Below, piece by piece: positions 1-9,056 of a stretch of DNA of 53,283 nucleotides (positions are counted from its first letter, which is position 1; each line of letters begins with the position of its first letter). The stretch is from the IMG/VR virus record IMGVR_UViG_3300032053_000104, positions 1-53,283 of that record, one strand, 5' to 3'. This DNA comes from a virus. The notes below the pieces were generated by a model. It searched no databases. It worked only from the letters and a program-made list of their open reading frames with translations, and had not been told where the DNA came from. Position numbers and translations under genes: made by a program.

Positions 1-1
1 C

Positions 2-67
2 TTAGCATTGTCTATAGACCCAAATGCAGTCATCGAAGAAATCAAAGATGATTCGGAGATAAATTAA
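2..67 (+). CDS. 3' end of an unidentified upstream gene
   Basis: An open frame enters from the left edge and ends at TAA 65-67, giving about 21 C-terminal residues ending in DDSEIN. The stop lies one base before the TTG start of the gp55-like gene, and the last codons contain that gene's GGAG ribosome-binding site (55-58), so the two are probably in one operon. Too little remains to name a family. Confidence 0.5.
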   Translation, partial: LALSIDPNAVIEEIKDDSEIN

Positions 68-68
68 T

Positions 69-797
69 TTGGAAAAGAAAAAACGAATCATAAGACGGAA
101 GACGGGTGGAACACAGAATCTTTATTTTCATGAAGGTACCCAAAAAGCAATAGAAGAATTTCAAAAAACCGACAGCAGAGAAGTAAAGTCTCTGCTGTAT
201 AATACAGAAATTCTTCCAGCGTTTGACAAGCTTGTTGAAAATCTTATTTTTATGCATGGCTTTAATAAAAATGGTGAATCATTCGACACTATGAAGAATG
301 ATTGTATAACTTTTTTGTATGAAACACTTTATAAGTTTGATGCATCACGTGGAACGAAAGCGTTTTCATATTTTAATGTTGTTGCTAGAAACTCTTTAAT
401 TATTAAAAGTAAGCAGAAAGTCAAAAGAAACAAAAGAAATGTGAGCATTGATGATCATGATTCATTAACGTCATTCCAAAAACAGTTAATTGAAAATTAT
501 AGTATTCTTCCAGCACAAGATGATGTGATTATTGATTCGTTTAAAAGAGAAAGAATCATTGCGATGATGGGAGAAATAAAGAAAAAGACCCTGAATGAGA
601 ATGAAATTCTCTGCATCGATGCAATAACAAAGGTATTTCAGCATGTCGACGATCTTGAATTCTTAAATAAAAGAGCAATATTTGTCTACATACGTGATCT
701 GTCAAATTTAAATGCAAAACAACTATCTGTTGCAATGTCACAAATAAGAAAGCACTATCGAGAAATTTCTAAAAACGATTCAATCGAGCTTTTTTAA
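69..797 (+). CDS. 55: gp55-like late-transcription sigma factor
   Basis: The 242-residue protein resembles T4 gp55, the small sigma-family factor that directs host RNA polymerase to late promoters. The conserved core is a sigma region-2-like helical segment at about residues 47-118, with FDASRGTKAFSYFNVVARN at 90-108 matching the family's 'fD.....a.aYf...a.na' pattern, followed by a basic stretch (KSKQKVKRNKR). It is longer than T4 gp55 (185 aa), with extra sequence at both ends. The start is TTG at 69, supported by GGAG at 55-58 about 10 bases upstream; no nearer ATG fits. The family is recognised from sequence pattern; the role in late transcription is inferred from T4. I could not recognise a gp33 coactivator in the window. 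Confidence 0.75.
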   Translation: MEKKKRIIRRKTGGTQNLYFHEGTQKAIEEFQKTDSREVKSLLYNTEILPAFDKLVENLIFMHGFNKNGESFDTMKNDCITFLYETLYKFDASRGTKAFSYFNVVARNSLIIKSKQKVKRNKRNVSIDDHDSLTSFQKQLIENYSILPAQDDVIIDSFKRERIIAMMGEIKKKTLNENEILCIDAITKVFQHVDDLEFLNKRAIFVYIRDLSNLNAKQLSVAMSQIRKHYREISKNDSIELF

Positions 798-829
798 AGG
801 ACGATAGTTATCTCTATTAGGAGAATAAC

Positions 830-1198
830 ATGGAATTTGTATCAGCAGATGAAAGAGCATTAACAGCGAAGAAAAGCTTTCAAGATTTTTCAAAACTTCT
901 AGACGATATAACGACGTTAGAAGAAAAAAAGAAAGTTTTGTGGAAGCAAATATATGAAAATGCCGTAGAAGATCGCATGCATGCTTATATGATGATGGTA
1001 GATTTATATGTTGCAACGCAGGGAAAGCCGGAAATACATCAGCTAAATGGTCCCACGTTTGCAAAGTATATTGAAAGAATGAGTAGAGCAAATGACCAAC
1101 TTCTAAAGCTCGCTGAACTTGTTCAGAATGCGCAGGAACAAGATGCTGTTGTTATGTCAGATGATGAAATATTTGATAAAATAAAGCAAGGTAAATAG
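830..1198 (+). CDS. Small helical protein, possible terminase small subunit (gp16-like)
   Basis: A 122-residue, mostly helical protein preceded by a strong TAGGAGAATA ribosome-binding site (818-827). The middle (about 48-102) reads as two helices around a short turn, with MHAYMMMVDLYV, then FAKYIERMSRANDQLLKLAE. This resembles the antiparallel coiled-coil core of T4 gp16, which recognises DNA for packaging and stimulates gp17. The length is a little under T4 gp16 (164 aa). The assignment rests on a weak pattern match, and the gene is about 37 kb from the large terminase rather than next to it. It could instead be an unrelated helical protein transcribed with gp55. Confidence 0.4.
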   Translation: MEFVSADERALTAKKSFQDFSKLLDDITTLEEKKKVLWKQIYENAVEDRMHAYMMMVDLYVATQGKPEIHQLNGPTFAKYIERMSRANDQLLKLAELVQNAQEQDAVVMSDDEIFDKIKQGK

Positions 1199-1201
1199 TT
1201 T

Positions 1202-2644
1202 ATGTCGAATTTTAGGGGTATAAATTCAACAAGACAGATGTTGAATCCTTCAACAACTGGCGTCCAGCAAGAAATAAGAGAACTACAAAGGATGTCACCC
1301 GCGGCACCCTTTGTAAGAGCTGTTGTCGTGCATGTTCTGAATGATCCGACATCGTTAAGCGATGAAGATCGTGAATTGTTGTTTAATTCAGTTACAAATT
1401 CTTCATTTACGCAAAATTTTCCAAGAAATAGTCTTGTAGTGCGAATCATATCGGGTGGTGCAGATCGCAGAGGTATTTCTCAAATTATCACATATCCGTT
1501 TTTGCCATCTCATTTAAGCTTGCCAATTAAAGCTGGAGAGCAAGTTTGGATATTGTATGAAAATCCAGAGGCGGGAGGCAATATTGCGTACTGGATGTGG
1601 AAAACATCTGAACCAGATTCTGTAGAAGATTTAAATTATACGCATGCAGATAGAAAATTCCTCAGAGAAGCAGAATTATCAACTATTGATAAATTAAATG
1701 CGGATCAGCGCGATAATAAACCTTCTTTTCCCAATGGCGCCGGCACGCAAAATAGTTTTTCTCTAAAGGGCGAAAAAGATTACGAAACTATCGTAACTGA
1801 AGATCCTGCAATGCAAAATTATTCATATGAAGCCGTTCCAAGATACACAAAACGACCCGGCGATTATGTAATGCAAGGATCGCATAATACGCTTATTGTA
1901 CTTGGCGAAGATAGAAGTAGTTCTGTTGAGAAAGATGAAAATATTGGTCAAAGTGGCACTATTGATATAGTTGTTGGGCGAGGCTACGGAGATGAATCTC
2001 TTAATGTAATAGAAAACACGCGCGGTAATACAGAAATAAATAAAAATCCAAAACTGACAGGGGCGACAAAAAATCCCAACGAGGGCAATCCAGATTTTGT
2101 TTCTGATTTGGCAAGGCTATTTGTTTCAATGAATACAGATGGTGACAAGAATTTAAATCTTAAAAACTCTTTTCCAAAATCATTTACATCTGCTGCAATA
2201 GAAGAAGTTGATCAAGACGTATACGCGATTATTAAAGGAAATGAAGTAAGAATTGTAGGAAGAGGTAGCGTGCGAATTGTTCGTGTAAATGATGATGGCG
2301 AAGATGCATGTGGAATATTCTTAATGCCAGATGGTAGTATTCAACTAGACGCAGATAAAATATTTTTGGGCCGGGGCCGGGGAAATGGAACGGGACCAAA
2401 TAAGTCTGAGCCTTACATGAAAGTAAGTGTGTATAAAAAACAGATCGAAAATATTATAGATAATCTTGTTTCGCTTTTAAACAGCTTTGCTATTGCATTC
2501 GGTATTCCAATTGCTGCCCCGGGAACGCCTCATCCGGGATTAGCTTCGCAAGGTGTAACAGCAATCGGCACATCTATAGCAAAACTTAATACTTTGAAAG
2601 CATCTATCGATGATATTAAATCAAGCAAGTTGTTTGGTGAATAA
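1202..2644 (+). CDS. Baseplate spike/hub-like protein with OB-fold N-terminus
   Basis: A 480-residue protein. Residues about 35-140 look like the OB-fold of gp5/gpV-type spike proteins: alternating strands with NSLVVRIISG, LSLPIKAGEQVWILYE and a terminal YWMWK strand. Residues about 335-395 carry short repeating strands (GNEVRIVGRGSVRIVR, GIFLMPDGSIQLDADKIFLG) of the kind found in trimeric beta-helices below the membrane-piercing tip. The C-terminus is helical. No lysozyme domain, as in T4 gp5, is visible. The position upstream of gp25 and gp6 supports a baseplate hub or spike role. The call is by fold pattern and synteny rather than close similarity. Confidence 0.55.
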   Translation: MSNFRGINSTRQMLNPSTTGVQQEIRELQRMSPAAPFVRAVVVHVLNDPTSLSDEDRELLFNSVTNSSFTQNFPRNSLVVRIISGGADRRGISQIITYPFLPSHLSLPIKAGEQVWILYENPEAGGNIAYWMWKTSEPDSVEDLNYTHADRKFLREAELSTIDKLNADQRDNKPSFPNGAGTQNSFSLKGEKDYETIVTEDPAMQNYSYEAVPRYTKRPGDYVMQGSHNTLIVLGEDRSSSVEKDENIGQSGTIDIVVGRGYGDESLNVIENTRGNTEINKNPKLTGATKNPNEGNPDFVSDLARLFVSMNTDGDKNLNLKNSFPKSFTSAAIEEVDQDVYAIIKGNEVRIVGRGSVRIVRVNDDGEDACGIFLMPDGSIQLDADKIFLGRGRGNGTGPNKSEPYMKVSVYKKQIENIIDNLVSLLNSFAIAFGIPIAAPGTPHPGLASQGVTAIGTSIAKLNTLKASIDDIKSSKLFGE

Positions 2645-2646
2645 GC

Positions 2647-4608
2647 ATGGCAGATAATAAATTTAAAAATGAAATATCAGATGTTTTAAAAAAAGCTTTT
2701 CGCTTAAAAGATGTTCCCGCGGGCAAACCGCGAAATGATGCCGAAGAAGCATATTCAAATCTTGCTGAGGGGTTAGCATCGTCAGTTGAAAATTATACGA
2801 AAAGAACACTTGACGCGACGGAAGGTTCTGGCGCCAACGGCGTGCAAGGTTTGCAGGGAATACCCGGAAGCGCTTCGGGAATATCAGATGGTGATTATAC
2901 AGACGCAACTATTTCTGCTGATGGAACAGTTTTAACTATAAATGCAGGCGTTGTAACAAATGCAAAACAAGCTAACATGGCTGCGTCTACAATTAAGGGT
3001 AATAATGCGGTCGGCGAAGGAGCACCAATTGACTTATCAATTGCACAAGTAAAATCATTACTTACAATTGGTAATGTCGAAAATACAGCGCTGTCAACTT
3101 GGGCTGGAACAACAAGCGTCACGACACTTGGAACGGTTTCTACAGGTGTTTGGAGTGGTACAGCGATCGGTGCAACAAAAGGAGGTACCGCGCAGACGAC
3201 ATGGGCAGCTGGAGACATTTTGTATGCCAGTGCTACAGATACATTAGCAAAGCTCACTGGCGGTGAAAATACGAAGACGCCTGGCCTGTTTCTGAAGACA
3301 CGTTCAACGACAGCAGCACCTTACTGGAGTGGACCGCAGGGATTCGGTGATGTACCGACGACAACAGGTACTGCACAAGGGCCCAGCAGTGAGTCAGCAG
3401 ACGCTGACAAAGGTGTTACTGTCACTTTCACCGGTACATCACTAACGAATTCTAGTCGTTTGCAAAGTCTGGCAATTCCTTATTGTCATGCTTGTCAGTA
3501 CACTGAGGTTGCAGCAACAGGAAGTCCTGTCGGAGTAGGTGTCTTCTCGGGTGGTGGAAACGCCACCGAGCCTGCAACAATTTTGGCACGTGAACCTGGG
3601 GGACAGTGGCAGTTGTGGACGGATAACGGAGCTCCTGGTGTCCCGGCACGCGACGGCGGCCTGATAAACCTCCCAGACTACGCCTGTGTCATGGTGGTTG
3701 TTGAAGCTACAACAGGAGCAAAATGGTATGGTTCCAATAGTGGTGAGCCTGGTACATGGGTTCTTCTCGCAAGCAAGACATTGACCGTGCCTGCGTATTC
3801 GTTTCTTGCGGGTATAGGTGGTTCTACCATGACTGTGAATCGTCGTATGACAGGAACAGGTGCAACGGCGTATCATGCACAGTTGATTCCTTATACGACG
3901 ATTAATAATAGCGGTGCCGCAACAAATAACGTATTGATGTATTACACGGCTCCGTATACACTGGCTGCACAGATTGTTACAGCTGCTGGTCGAGCGTTAA
4001 TGGATGACGCTGACGCGACGGCACAAAAAACAACATTGGGACTTGCTTCAGTAGCTACATCTGCAAGTGCTGCCGATTTAAGCACAGGAACCTTACTCGC
4101 AGCCAGAATGCCAGCGCTAACAGGAGATGTAACATCAACAGTAGGAACTGTCGCAACAACAGTTGTTGCCGCGTCTGACACAGTTGCAGGTAAGATAGAA
4201 ATAGCCGTCCAGGCTGAGATGGAGGCAGGAACTGACAATACACGTTGCGTCTCACCAGCCGTGCAACAATATCATCCGAGCTCTGCAAAAGCCTGGCTGT
4301 ACTCGATTGTTAATGCTACAGTACCTGCTAATTCGCTTTCTTATAATTTGACATCAATTACTGACAGAGGTGTAGGATATCTCGGAATCACTATCGCCAC
4401 AGACTTTTCAACAGGAAGCTGGGCAGGCGTCGCAACAGTTCAACATGTCGCAACAACATATGCTGTAGCAAATGATAGAAAGGTTTCTGAATATTTTAAC
4501 ACCCGCACGGCCACCTATATTGAATATCAATGTTTAGATGGTACAGCAACAACACTTTTAACTAAAGATCCTACTTCATGGTCCTTTATAGCATTCGGAG
4601 ATCAGTAA
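2647..4608 (+). CDS. Tail fibre / receptor-binding protein
   Basis: A 653-residue fibrous protein. The N-terminus (1-60) is helical and probably attaches to the baseplate. It is followed by a short collagen-like stretch (GANGVQGLQGIPG, about 62-74) and then strand repeats typical of phage fibres (GNVENTALSTWAG, TVSTGVWSGTAIG). Residues about 490-550 contain the phage fibre motif around SDTVAGKIEIAVQAEMEAGTD and QQYHPSSAKAW. The last 100 residues (SYNLTSITDRGVGYLGITI and onward) match a common fibre C-terminal beta domain. The middle part (about 225-420) is unrecognised and may carry specificity. The gene is followed after one base by a likely assembly factor. Its base composition is richer in G+C than the flanking baseplate genes. 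Confidence 0.8.
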   Translation: MADNKFKNEISDVLKKAFRLKDVPAGKPRNDAEEAYSNLAEGLASSVENYTKRTLDATEGSGANGVQGLQGIPGSASGISDGDYTDATISADGTVLTINAGVVTNAKQANMAASTIKGNNAVGEGAPIDLSIAQVKSLLTIGNVENTALSTWAGTTSVTTLGTVSTGVWSGTAIGATKGGTAQTTWAAGDILYASATDTLAKLTGGENTKTPGLFLKTRSTTAAPYWSGPQGFGDVPTTTGTAQGPSSESADADKGVTVTFTGTSLTNSSRLQSLAIPYCHACQYTEVAATGSPVGVGVFSGGGNATEPATILAREPGGQWQLWTDNGAPGVPARDGGLINLPDYACVMVVVEATTGAKWYGSNSGEPGTWVLLASKTLTVPAYSFLAGIGGSTMTVNRRMTGTGATAYHAQLIPYTTINNSGAATNNVLMYYTAPYTLAAQIVTAAGRALMDDADATAQKTTLGLASVATSASAADLSTGTLLAARMPALTGDVTSTVGTVATTVVAASDTVAGKIEIAVQAEMEAGTDNTRCVSPAVQQYHPSSAKAWLYSIVNATVPANSLSYNLTSITDRGVGYLGITIATDFSTGSWAGVATVQHVATTYAVANDRKVSEYFNTRTATYIEYQCLDGTATTLLTKDPTSWSFIAFGDQ

Positions 4609-4609
4609 T

Positions 4610-5128
4610 ATGGAAAACGATGTGGTATATGTCGCGTTTACATGCGCAGATGGTCGTTTATGCATCATGCAGTTTATTACGAATATGCGCCGGTCACCAA
4701 ATGGTCCAAGTGTCTTGAGAGAGGCAACTGACACAAATATTTTGGAAGAGTTTAGGCGTTCAAACCAGCAGCCAGTGTCTTGGCGGCGCATTAGTCGTGC
4801 TGATCTTCCAATAAATCGACACTTCCGCGAGGCGTGGAAAGATCAAGGTGTAGGTAACATTGCACATGATATAGAAAAGGTGAAGAATATTGCTGTCGAA
4901 CGTTGTCGTCGTGATCGTGATAAGAAGCTTGACGCGTTAGATCGTGATTGGATGAAAGCATTCGGTCAAGGAAAAAAGCCTATTGCAGATTCTGTAGAAG
5001 AAGAGCGCCAGAAACTGCGAGATCTTCCAGCAGCTTTAACTGCTGATCTCACGTCTGCGCAGACAGTTGAAGATGTTCTCTCTATATGCGCCTTGAAGGG
5101 TGCTGATGTGATCACCGATCACGTGTGA
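4610..5128 (+). CDS. Probable tail fibre assembly chaperone
   Basis: A 172-residue protein starting one base after the fibre gene stop. The C-terminal part (about 125-165), with EERQKLRDLPAALTADL then SAQTVEDVLSI, resembles the 'r..LRdlp......l.~a.t.eel..i' ending shared by tail fibre assembly proteins and by fibre-linked phage proteins. A central basic helix (RCRRDRDKKLDALDRDW) precedes it. The pairing with an upstream fibre gene is the standard arrangement of fibre and chaperone. Arginine here is largely CGT/CGC/CGG while the neighbouring baseplate genes use AGA, suggesting that fibre and chaperone came in together. Confidence 0.55.
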   Translation: MENDVVYVAFTCADGRLCIMQFITNMRRSPNGPSVLREATDTNILEEFRRSNQQPVSWRRISRADLPINRHFREAWKDQGVGNIAHDIEKVKNIAVERCRRDRDKKLDALDRDWMKAFGQGKKPIADSVEEERQKLRDLPAALTADLTSAQTVEDVLSICALKGADVITDHV

Positions 5129-5203
5129 TTCAGGCGCTTATTATAACTTTGATTCACTCAAATTGATGCTATGACATATTTACAAGTATAACGGAGAATA
5201 AAA

Positions 5204-5671
5204 TTGTCAATAAGCTTTAAAAGCATCGGCGATCTTTCGACAGATCGAAAGTTTCAAATAAGCACTAACGAGTTACCCATTGGAATTAAAACTCCAATGC
5301 AGTTAGGGCAGGGAAACGATGGTATATTTGCAATGCATTACAAGTCTGCAGACCAAATTCAAGATAATTTTAAAAATCTTCTTTTGACGAATTGGGGCGA
5401 AAGATTATCATTTTATGATTTTGGCGCAAACTTAAAAGAATTGACGATGGAGCTTTCATCAGAAGATTTTGATAATCAAGCAATGACAAGAATAAAAAGT
5501 GCAACGTCTAAATGGATGCCATTTATTGATCTTTTATTTTTTGACAAAGACGTCTTGGGAAGAGTGCCAGGTCAAGATATTGTTCAAGTAAGAATGAAAA
5601 TTTTATATGCTGTTCCTAAAATGGGAATAACAAACAAGGGAATAGAGTTAACATTCTTTTTGGGCGCATAA
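5204..5671 (+). CDS. 25: Baseplate wedge protein gp25-like
   Basis: A 155-residue member of the GPW/gp25 family, which joins the sheath, wedge and hub and nucleates sheath assembly. Diagnostic elements are the DQIQDNFKNLLLTNWGER helix (about 50-67), which fits the family's 'i..~l..iL.T..GeR' pattern, then FYDFGANLKEL and the terminal beta segment ending ELTFFLGA. The size is close to T4 gp25 (132 aa). The start is TTG at 5204, supported by GGAGAATA at 5193-5200. It is followed after 12 bases by gp6, its partner in the wedge. Confidence 0.85.
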   Translation: MSISFKSIGDLSTDRKFQISTNELPIGIKTPMQLGQGNDGIFAMHYKSADQIQDNFKNLLLTNWGERLSFYDFGANLKELTMELSSEDFDNQAMTRIKSATSKWMPFIDLLFFDKDVLGRVPGQDIVQVRMKILYAVPKMGITNKGIELTFFLGA

Positions 5672-5683
5672 GGGGTTTAGAAT

Positions 5684-7528
5684 ATGGCGATTGATATTAA
5701 GAAAAAAGTTAGACCTGTTAGATCAAGATCTTATTTGAATAAAGATTTTGACGGCTTTAGGTCCGAATTGCTTAGATACGCAAGAACATTTTTTCCTGAT
5801 AGAATAAATGATTTTTCTGAAGCTTCTTTGGGTGGTTTGCTGCTTGATCTAGCATCGCACATTGGTGATGTGAATTCATTTTATCTAGATCATCAATTTA
5901 ATGAGCTTAGCGTCGAAACTGCTGTAGAATCAAAAAATATTGAAAGACATATACGCGCAGCTGGTGTAAAGATAGCTGGCGCATCACCTGCAGTTGTAGA
6001 TGTTATGTTCTATATTGAAGTACCTGCAGAATTATCAGGAAATACTTACATTCCAAAAACATCAGCATTACCAATTATTCAAGCGGGAACAAAAATTAAA
6101 TCTAATAGTGGAATTATTTTTGATCTAACAGAAGATATTAATTTCACAGACACAGATGCAAATGGCGATCTGCTTGCAAGTTATCAACTTTCTTCTAAAA
6201 ATTCTAATGGAACGCCAGCATCGTTTATTTTATTTTTGAGCGGCCTGTGTATATCGGGTGCGTCGACATCACAAACATTCAGCATACCCAACCAGTTCGT
6301 CCCTTTCAGAACAGTAACACTATCAAAAGAAAATGTTACAGAGATTTCAAGAGTAACAGATTCTGAAGGGAATGAGTTCTATGAAGTCGATTCACTTACA
6401 CAAGACGTTGTTTTTAAGGGTATATTGAATGTTGATGAAGACGGCACACTTGTAAAAGAGAATATGGAAATCGTGCCTGCGCCTTATCGCTATGTAAGTG
6501 AAATGAGCGTCCAGACAGGATTGACAACATTGCGTTTTGGTAGCGGGCAAGCTACTTCAATAGATGATGATATTATTCCAGATCCCAGTGAGCTTTCGTT
6601 ACCATTGTATGGAAAGCAAACTTTTTCAAGATTTTCAATTGACCCAGGGCAGTTATTACAAACACAGACGCTTGGTATTTCACCCGTAAATACTACGCTA
6701 ACTGTCGTGTTTAGACACGGCGGCGGTCTCAGTCATAATGTTGCTGCAAGCACAATTAAGTCTGTTCAAACATTATTAATAAGCTTTCCAGGTAATCCGA
6801 CAAATATTATAGCATCACAAGTTAGAGCATCTATAAATATACTAAATTCTCTAGCAGCGGCAGGGGGCGAAAATGCTCCTACTCTAGATGATTTAAAGTT
6901 AAAAGTACCTTCGGCAAGAAATGCGCAATCAAGAATTGTGACAAGAGAAGATTTGCTATCAAGAGTTTACACAATGCCTTCTAACTTTGGAAGGGTCTTT
7001 AGGGCAGGCGTCAGATCAAATCCAAACAATCCTCTCGCAACACAGCTATTTGTGATAAGTCGAGACGTCAATAGTAATTTGATATTATCACCTGATGCGC
7101 TAAAGAAGAATTTAAGAACATATCTTAATCAATTTAGATTAATATCTGACGCAATCGACATACTTGATACGCGCGTCATTAACATGAAAGTATCATTCAA
7201 TATTGTCGTAGATCCATCGGCAAATAAGAGCAGCGTAATTCAATCTGTTATATCAAGTCTAAAACAATACTTTGATATTAAGAATTTTCAAATTGATCAA
7301 CCTATAATGACGTCTGATGTAATGAATATCATTATTAACAATGTTGGCGTCGTATCAATAATTGATTTAAAGTTCACAAATCTTCGTGGAACAGTCCAAG
7401 AAAAAATATATTCTGATGCTAGCTTTAACGTTAGCGCAAATACAAAGAAGGGAATTATTATTGGGCCGCCAGGGTCAATTTTTGAGATAAAATATCCTGA
7501 TTTTGATATAGTCGGTGTCGCATCATGA
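5684..7528 (+). CDS. 6: Baseplate wedge protein gp6-like (baseplate J family)
   Basis: A 614-residue protein, close to T4 gp6 (660 aa), the dimeric wedge component forming the inner baseplate ring. The N-terminus has the typical sequence DFDGFRSELLRYARTFFPDR (about 22-41), then SEASLGGLLLDLASHIGDVN and YLDHQFNELSVETA, which correspond to the conserved gp6/J region. The C-terminal half holds AQSRIVTREDLLSRVYTMP and a region typical of baseplate J domains (DAIDILDTRVINMKV). It lies between gp25 and the gp7-like gene, as expected from T4 order. It is one of the most secure calls in the window. Confidence 0.9.
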   Translation: MAIDIKKKVRPVRSRSYLNKDFDGFRSELLRYARTFFPDRINDFSEASLGGLLLDLASHIGDVNSFYLDHQFNELSVETAVESKNIERHIRAAGVKIAGASPAVVDVMFYIEVPAELSGNTYIPKTSALPIIQAGTKIKSNSGIIFDLTEDINFTDTDANGDLLASYQLSSKNSNGTPASFILFLSGLCISGASTSQTFSIPNQFVPFRTVTLSKENVTEISRVTDSEGNEFYEVDSLTQDVVFKGILNVDEDGTLVKENMEIVPAPYRYVSEMSVQTGLTTLRFGSGQATSIDDDIIPDPSELSLPLYGKQTFSRFSIDPGQLLQTQTLGISPVNTTLTVVFRHGGGLSHNVAASTIKSVQTLLISFPGNPTNIIASQVRASINILNSLAAAGGENAPTLDDLKLKVPSARNAQSRIVTREDLLSRVYTMPSNFGRVFRAGVRSNPNNPLATQLFVISRDVNSNLILSPDALKKNLRTYLNQFRLISDAIDILDTRVINMKVSFNIVVDPSANKSSVIQSVISSLKQYFDIKNFQIDQPIMTSDVMNIIINNVGVVSIIDLKFTNLRGTVQEKIYSDASFNVSANTKKGIIIGPPGSIFEIKYPDFDIVGVAS

Positions 7529-7538
7529 GGAAAAAATA

Positions 7539-9056
7539 ATGTATAGAATTTTAACTGCAAGTAGCGACACATACATAACCAATAAAATTATTGGGAGTTC
7601 TTTTCGAGCAACAGATGCAAATGTCGGAAGGGCAGGCACGCTCGACCTTTTTAAGCTTTATAATGAGTCAAATATTTCCGGAAGTACAGCACCAATAGAG
7701 CTGTCGAGACTTCTTCTTAAGTTTGACTTAAATCCATTAAGAGAAATGACGGGTAGCTCACTAAATCTCAATAGCACATCATTTAAGTGTATATTACACT
7801 TATCAGACATATACGGAGGGCAGACAACACCTTCTAATTTTAAAGTAGTTGTAATGCCATTGTCGAAGTCTTTTGATGAAGGATTTGGACTAGATATTAG
7901 CCAATATCAAGATCTTGATGCAGCAAACTTTATTACTTCTTCTATTAGTAATGGCACTGTTTATTCATGGAATACACAAGGCGCAGATGCAATTGGTTTA
8001 CTGGGCTCATCAAATATTGATGTTATAGCTAGCGGCGTAATTAATTCGACAATGACGAGTTTTGCCGCGGAGCAAATATTTGTCAATGGCGACGAAGATT
8101 TATTTTTAGACATAACGAGAATTGTTTCTTCAACTTTGGCAAATATTATTCCGGATTACGGAATAAGAGTTTCATTCACGGGATCAAATGAAACTGATAC
8201 GCGCACTCTATTTGTTAAGCGTTTCGCATCAAGACATTCTTCTAATGGAAGAAAGCATCCAAGATTAAGAGTAACATATGACGATACAGTCTTCGACGAT
8301 CATAGAAATTTTTATTTTGATTTAACGGGATCATTATTTTTTAATAATACACATAGGGGCGATTACGCAAATATCCTTTCGGGCAGCTCATTGACTCCAC
8401 TCACGGGACAAAATTGCATATTGCTTACGCTAAAGTCTGGTTCATACACAGGGTACTTTACAGGCTCGCAGCATTATGTTGGCAGCAACGCATCTACGGG
8501 AATATACTCAGCAACATTTGCTATTCCATCAAATGAAACAGCACTGCGAACAGAAATACTAAATGCAGCATCTGCAACATTTACTGAAATTTGGTCTTCA
8601 ATTGATGGAAGCGTACCTTTTTTCACTGGGTCAGTTGTTATAAAAGGTGTCGATAGATCGGCTTTTGATTTAGACAACAGGCGCTGGAAAGTTAATATAA
8701 TTAATATGAGTGAATCATATATTTTGTCATCAAAGCCAAGATTTAGAGTTTTTATGCAAAGAACAGGTGTAGAGGATGATTTTAAGATTTCAAAGCTTCC
8801 AATAGAATTAAAGAGCGATATACACAGAAACGTTTTCTATAGCATTAGGGATTTTCATTCTAACGAAGTGATTATACCCTTTGATAGCACAACAAATGCT
8901 ACCCGCATATCAACGGATAAATCTGGAATGTATTTTGATTTATACATGGATTCATTTGAGCCTGGAAGAGTATATGAAATTGATATTAAAGTAATTGATA
9001 AGGGCGTAAGCGACATATACAAAAGTGTCGGTGGCAAATTCAAGGTTGAAAGATAA
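7539..9056 (+). CDS. Baseplate-associated structural protein with DNRLRE-like N-terminus
   Basis: A 505-residue, strand-rich protein. I place the start at ATG 7539, with GAGG 7527-7530 upstream, rather than at an earlier GTG (7515) inside gp6. The first 120 residues (SSDTYITNK, then ELSRLLLKFDLNPL) fit the pattern of DNRLRE-like beta-sandwich domains seen in secreted and surface proteins. The rest has repeated 'SGSxxxxFTGS' strands and a well-ordered C-terminus (VYEIDIKVIDKGVSDIYKSV). The location between gp6 and the gp7-like gene suggests a wedge or periphery component, perhaps in place of a T4 protein such as gp53 or gp8, but I see no direct similarity to those. The TAATG overlap with the next gene suggests translational coupling. 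Confidence 0.55.
   Translation: MYRILTASSDTYITNKIIGSSFRATDANVGRAGTLDLFKLYNESNISGSTAPIELSRLLLKFDLNPLREMTGSSLNLNSTSFKCILHLSDIYGGQTTPSNFKVVVMPLSKSFDEGFGLDISQYQDLDAANFITSSISNGTVYSWNTQGADAIGLLGSSNIDVIASGVINSTMTSFAAEQIFVNGDEDLFLDITRIVSSTLANIIPDYGIRVSFTGSNETDTRTLFVKRFASRHSSNGRKHPRLRVTYDDTVFDDHRNFYFDLTGSLFFNNTHRGDYANILSGSSLTPLTGQNCILLTLKSGSYTGYFTGSQHYVGSNASTGIYSATFAIPSNETALRTEILNAASATFTEIWSSIDGSVPFFTGSVVIKGVDRSAFDLDNRRWKVNIINMSESYILSSKPRFRVFMQRTGVEDDFKISKLPIELKSDIHRNVFYSIRDFHSNEVIIPFDSTTNATRISTDKSGMYFDLYMDSFEPGRVYEIDIKVIDKGVSDIYKSVGGKFKVER

Noticed and set aside
3442-3876. Cys/His/Arg-rich minus-strand frame of 144 residues
   Set aside because: Antisense to the fibre gene; the Cys/His content does not form spaced zinc motifs, and the + strand product has clear fibre features.
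5108-5122. GTGATC-ACC-GATCAC inverted repeat
   Set aside because: It lies in the last codons of the assembly-protein gene and has no T-tract, so I do not call a terminator.
6829-6840. TATAAATA match to the T4 late promoter
   Set aside because: It is deep within the gp6 coding sequence with no gene start nearby; chance in AT-rich DNA.
7515-7538. Upstream GTG start for the gene after gp6
   Set aside because: The Shine-Dalgarno GAGG lies between this GTG and the ATG at 7539, so the later ATG is the credible start.
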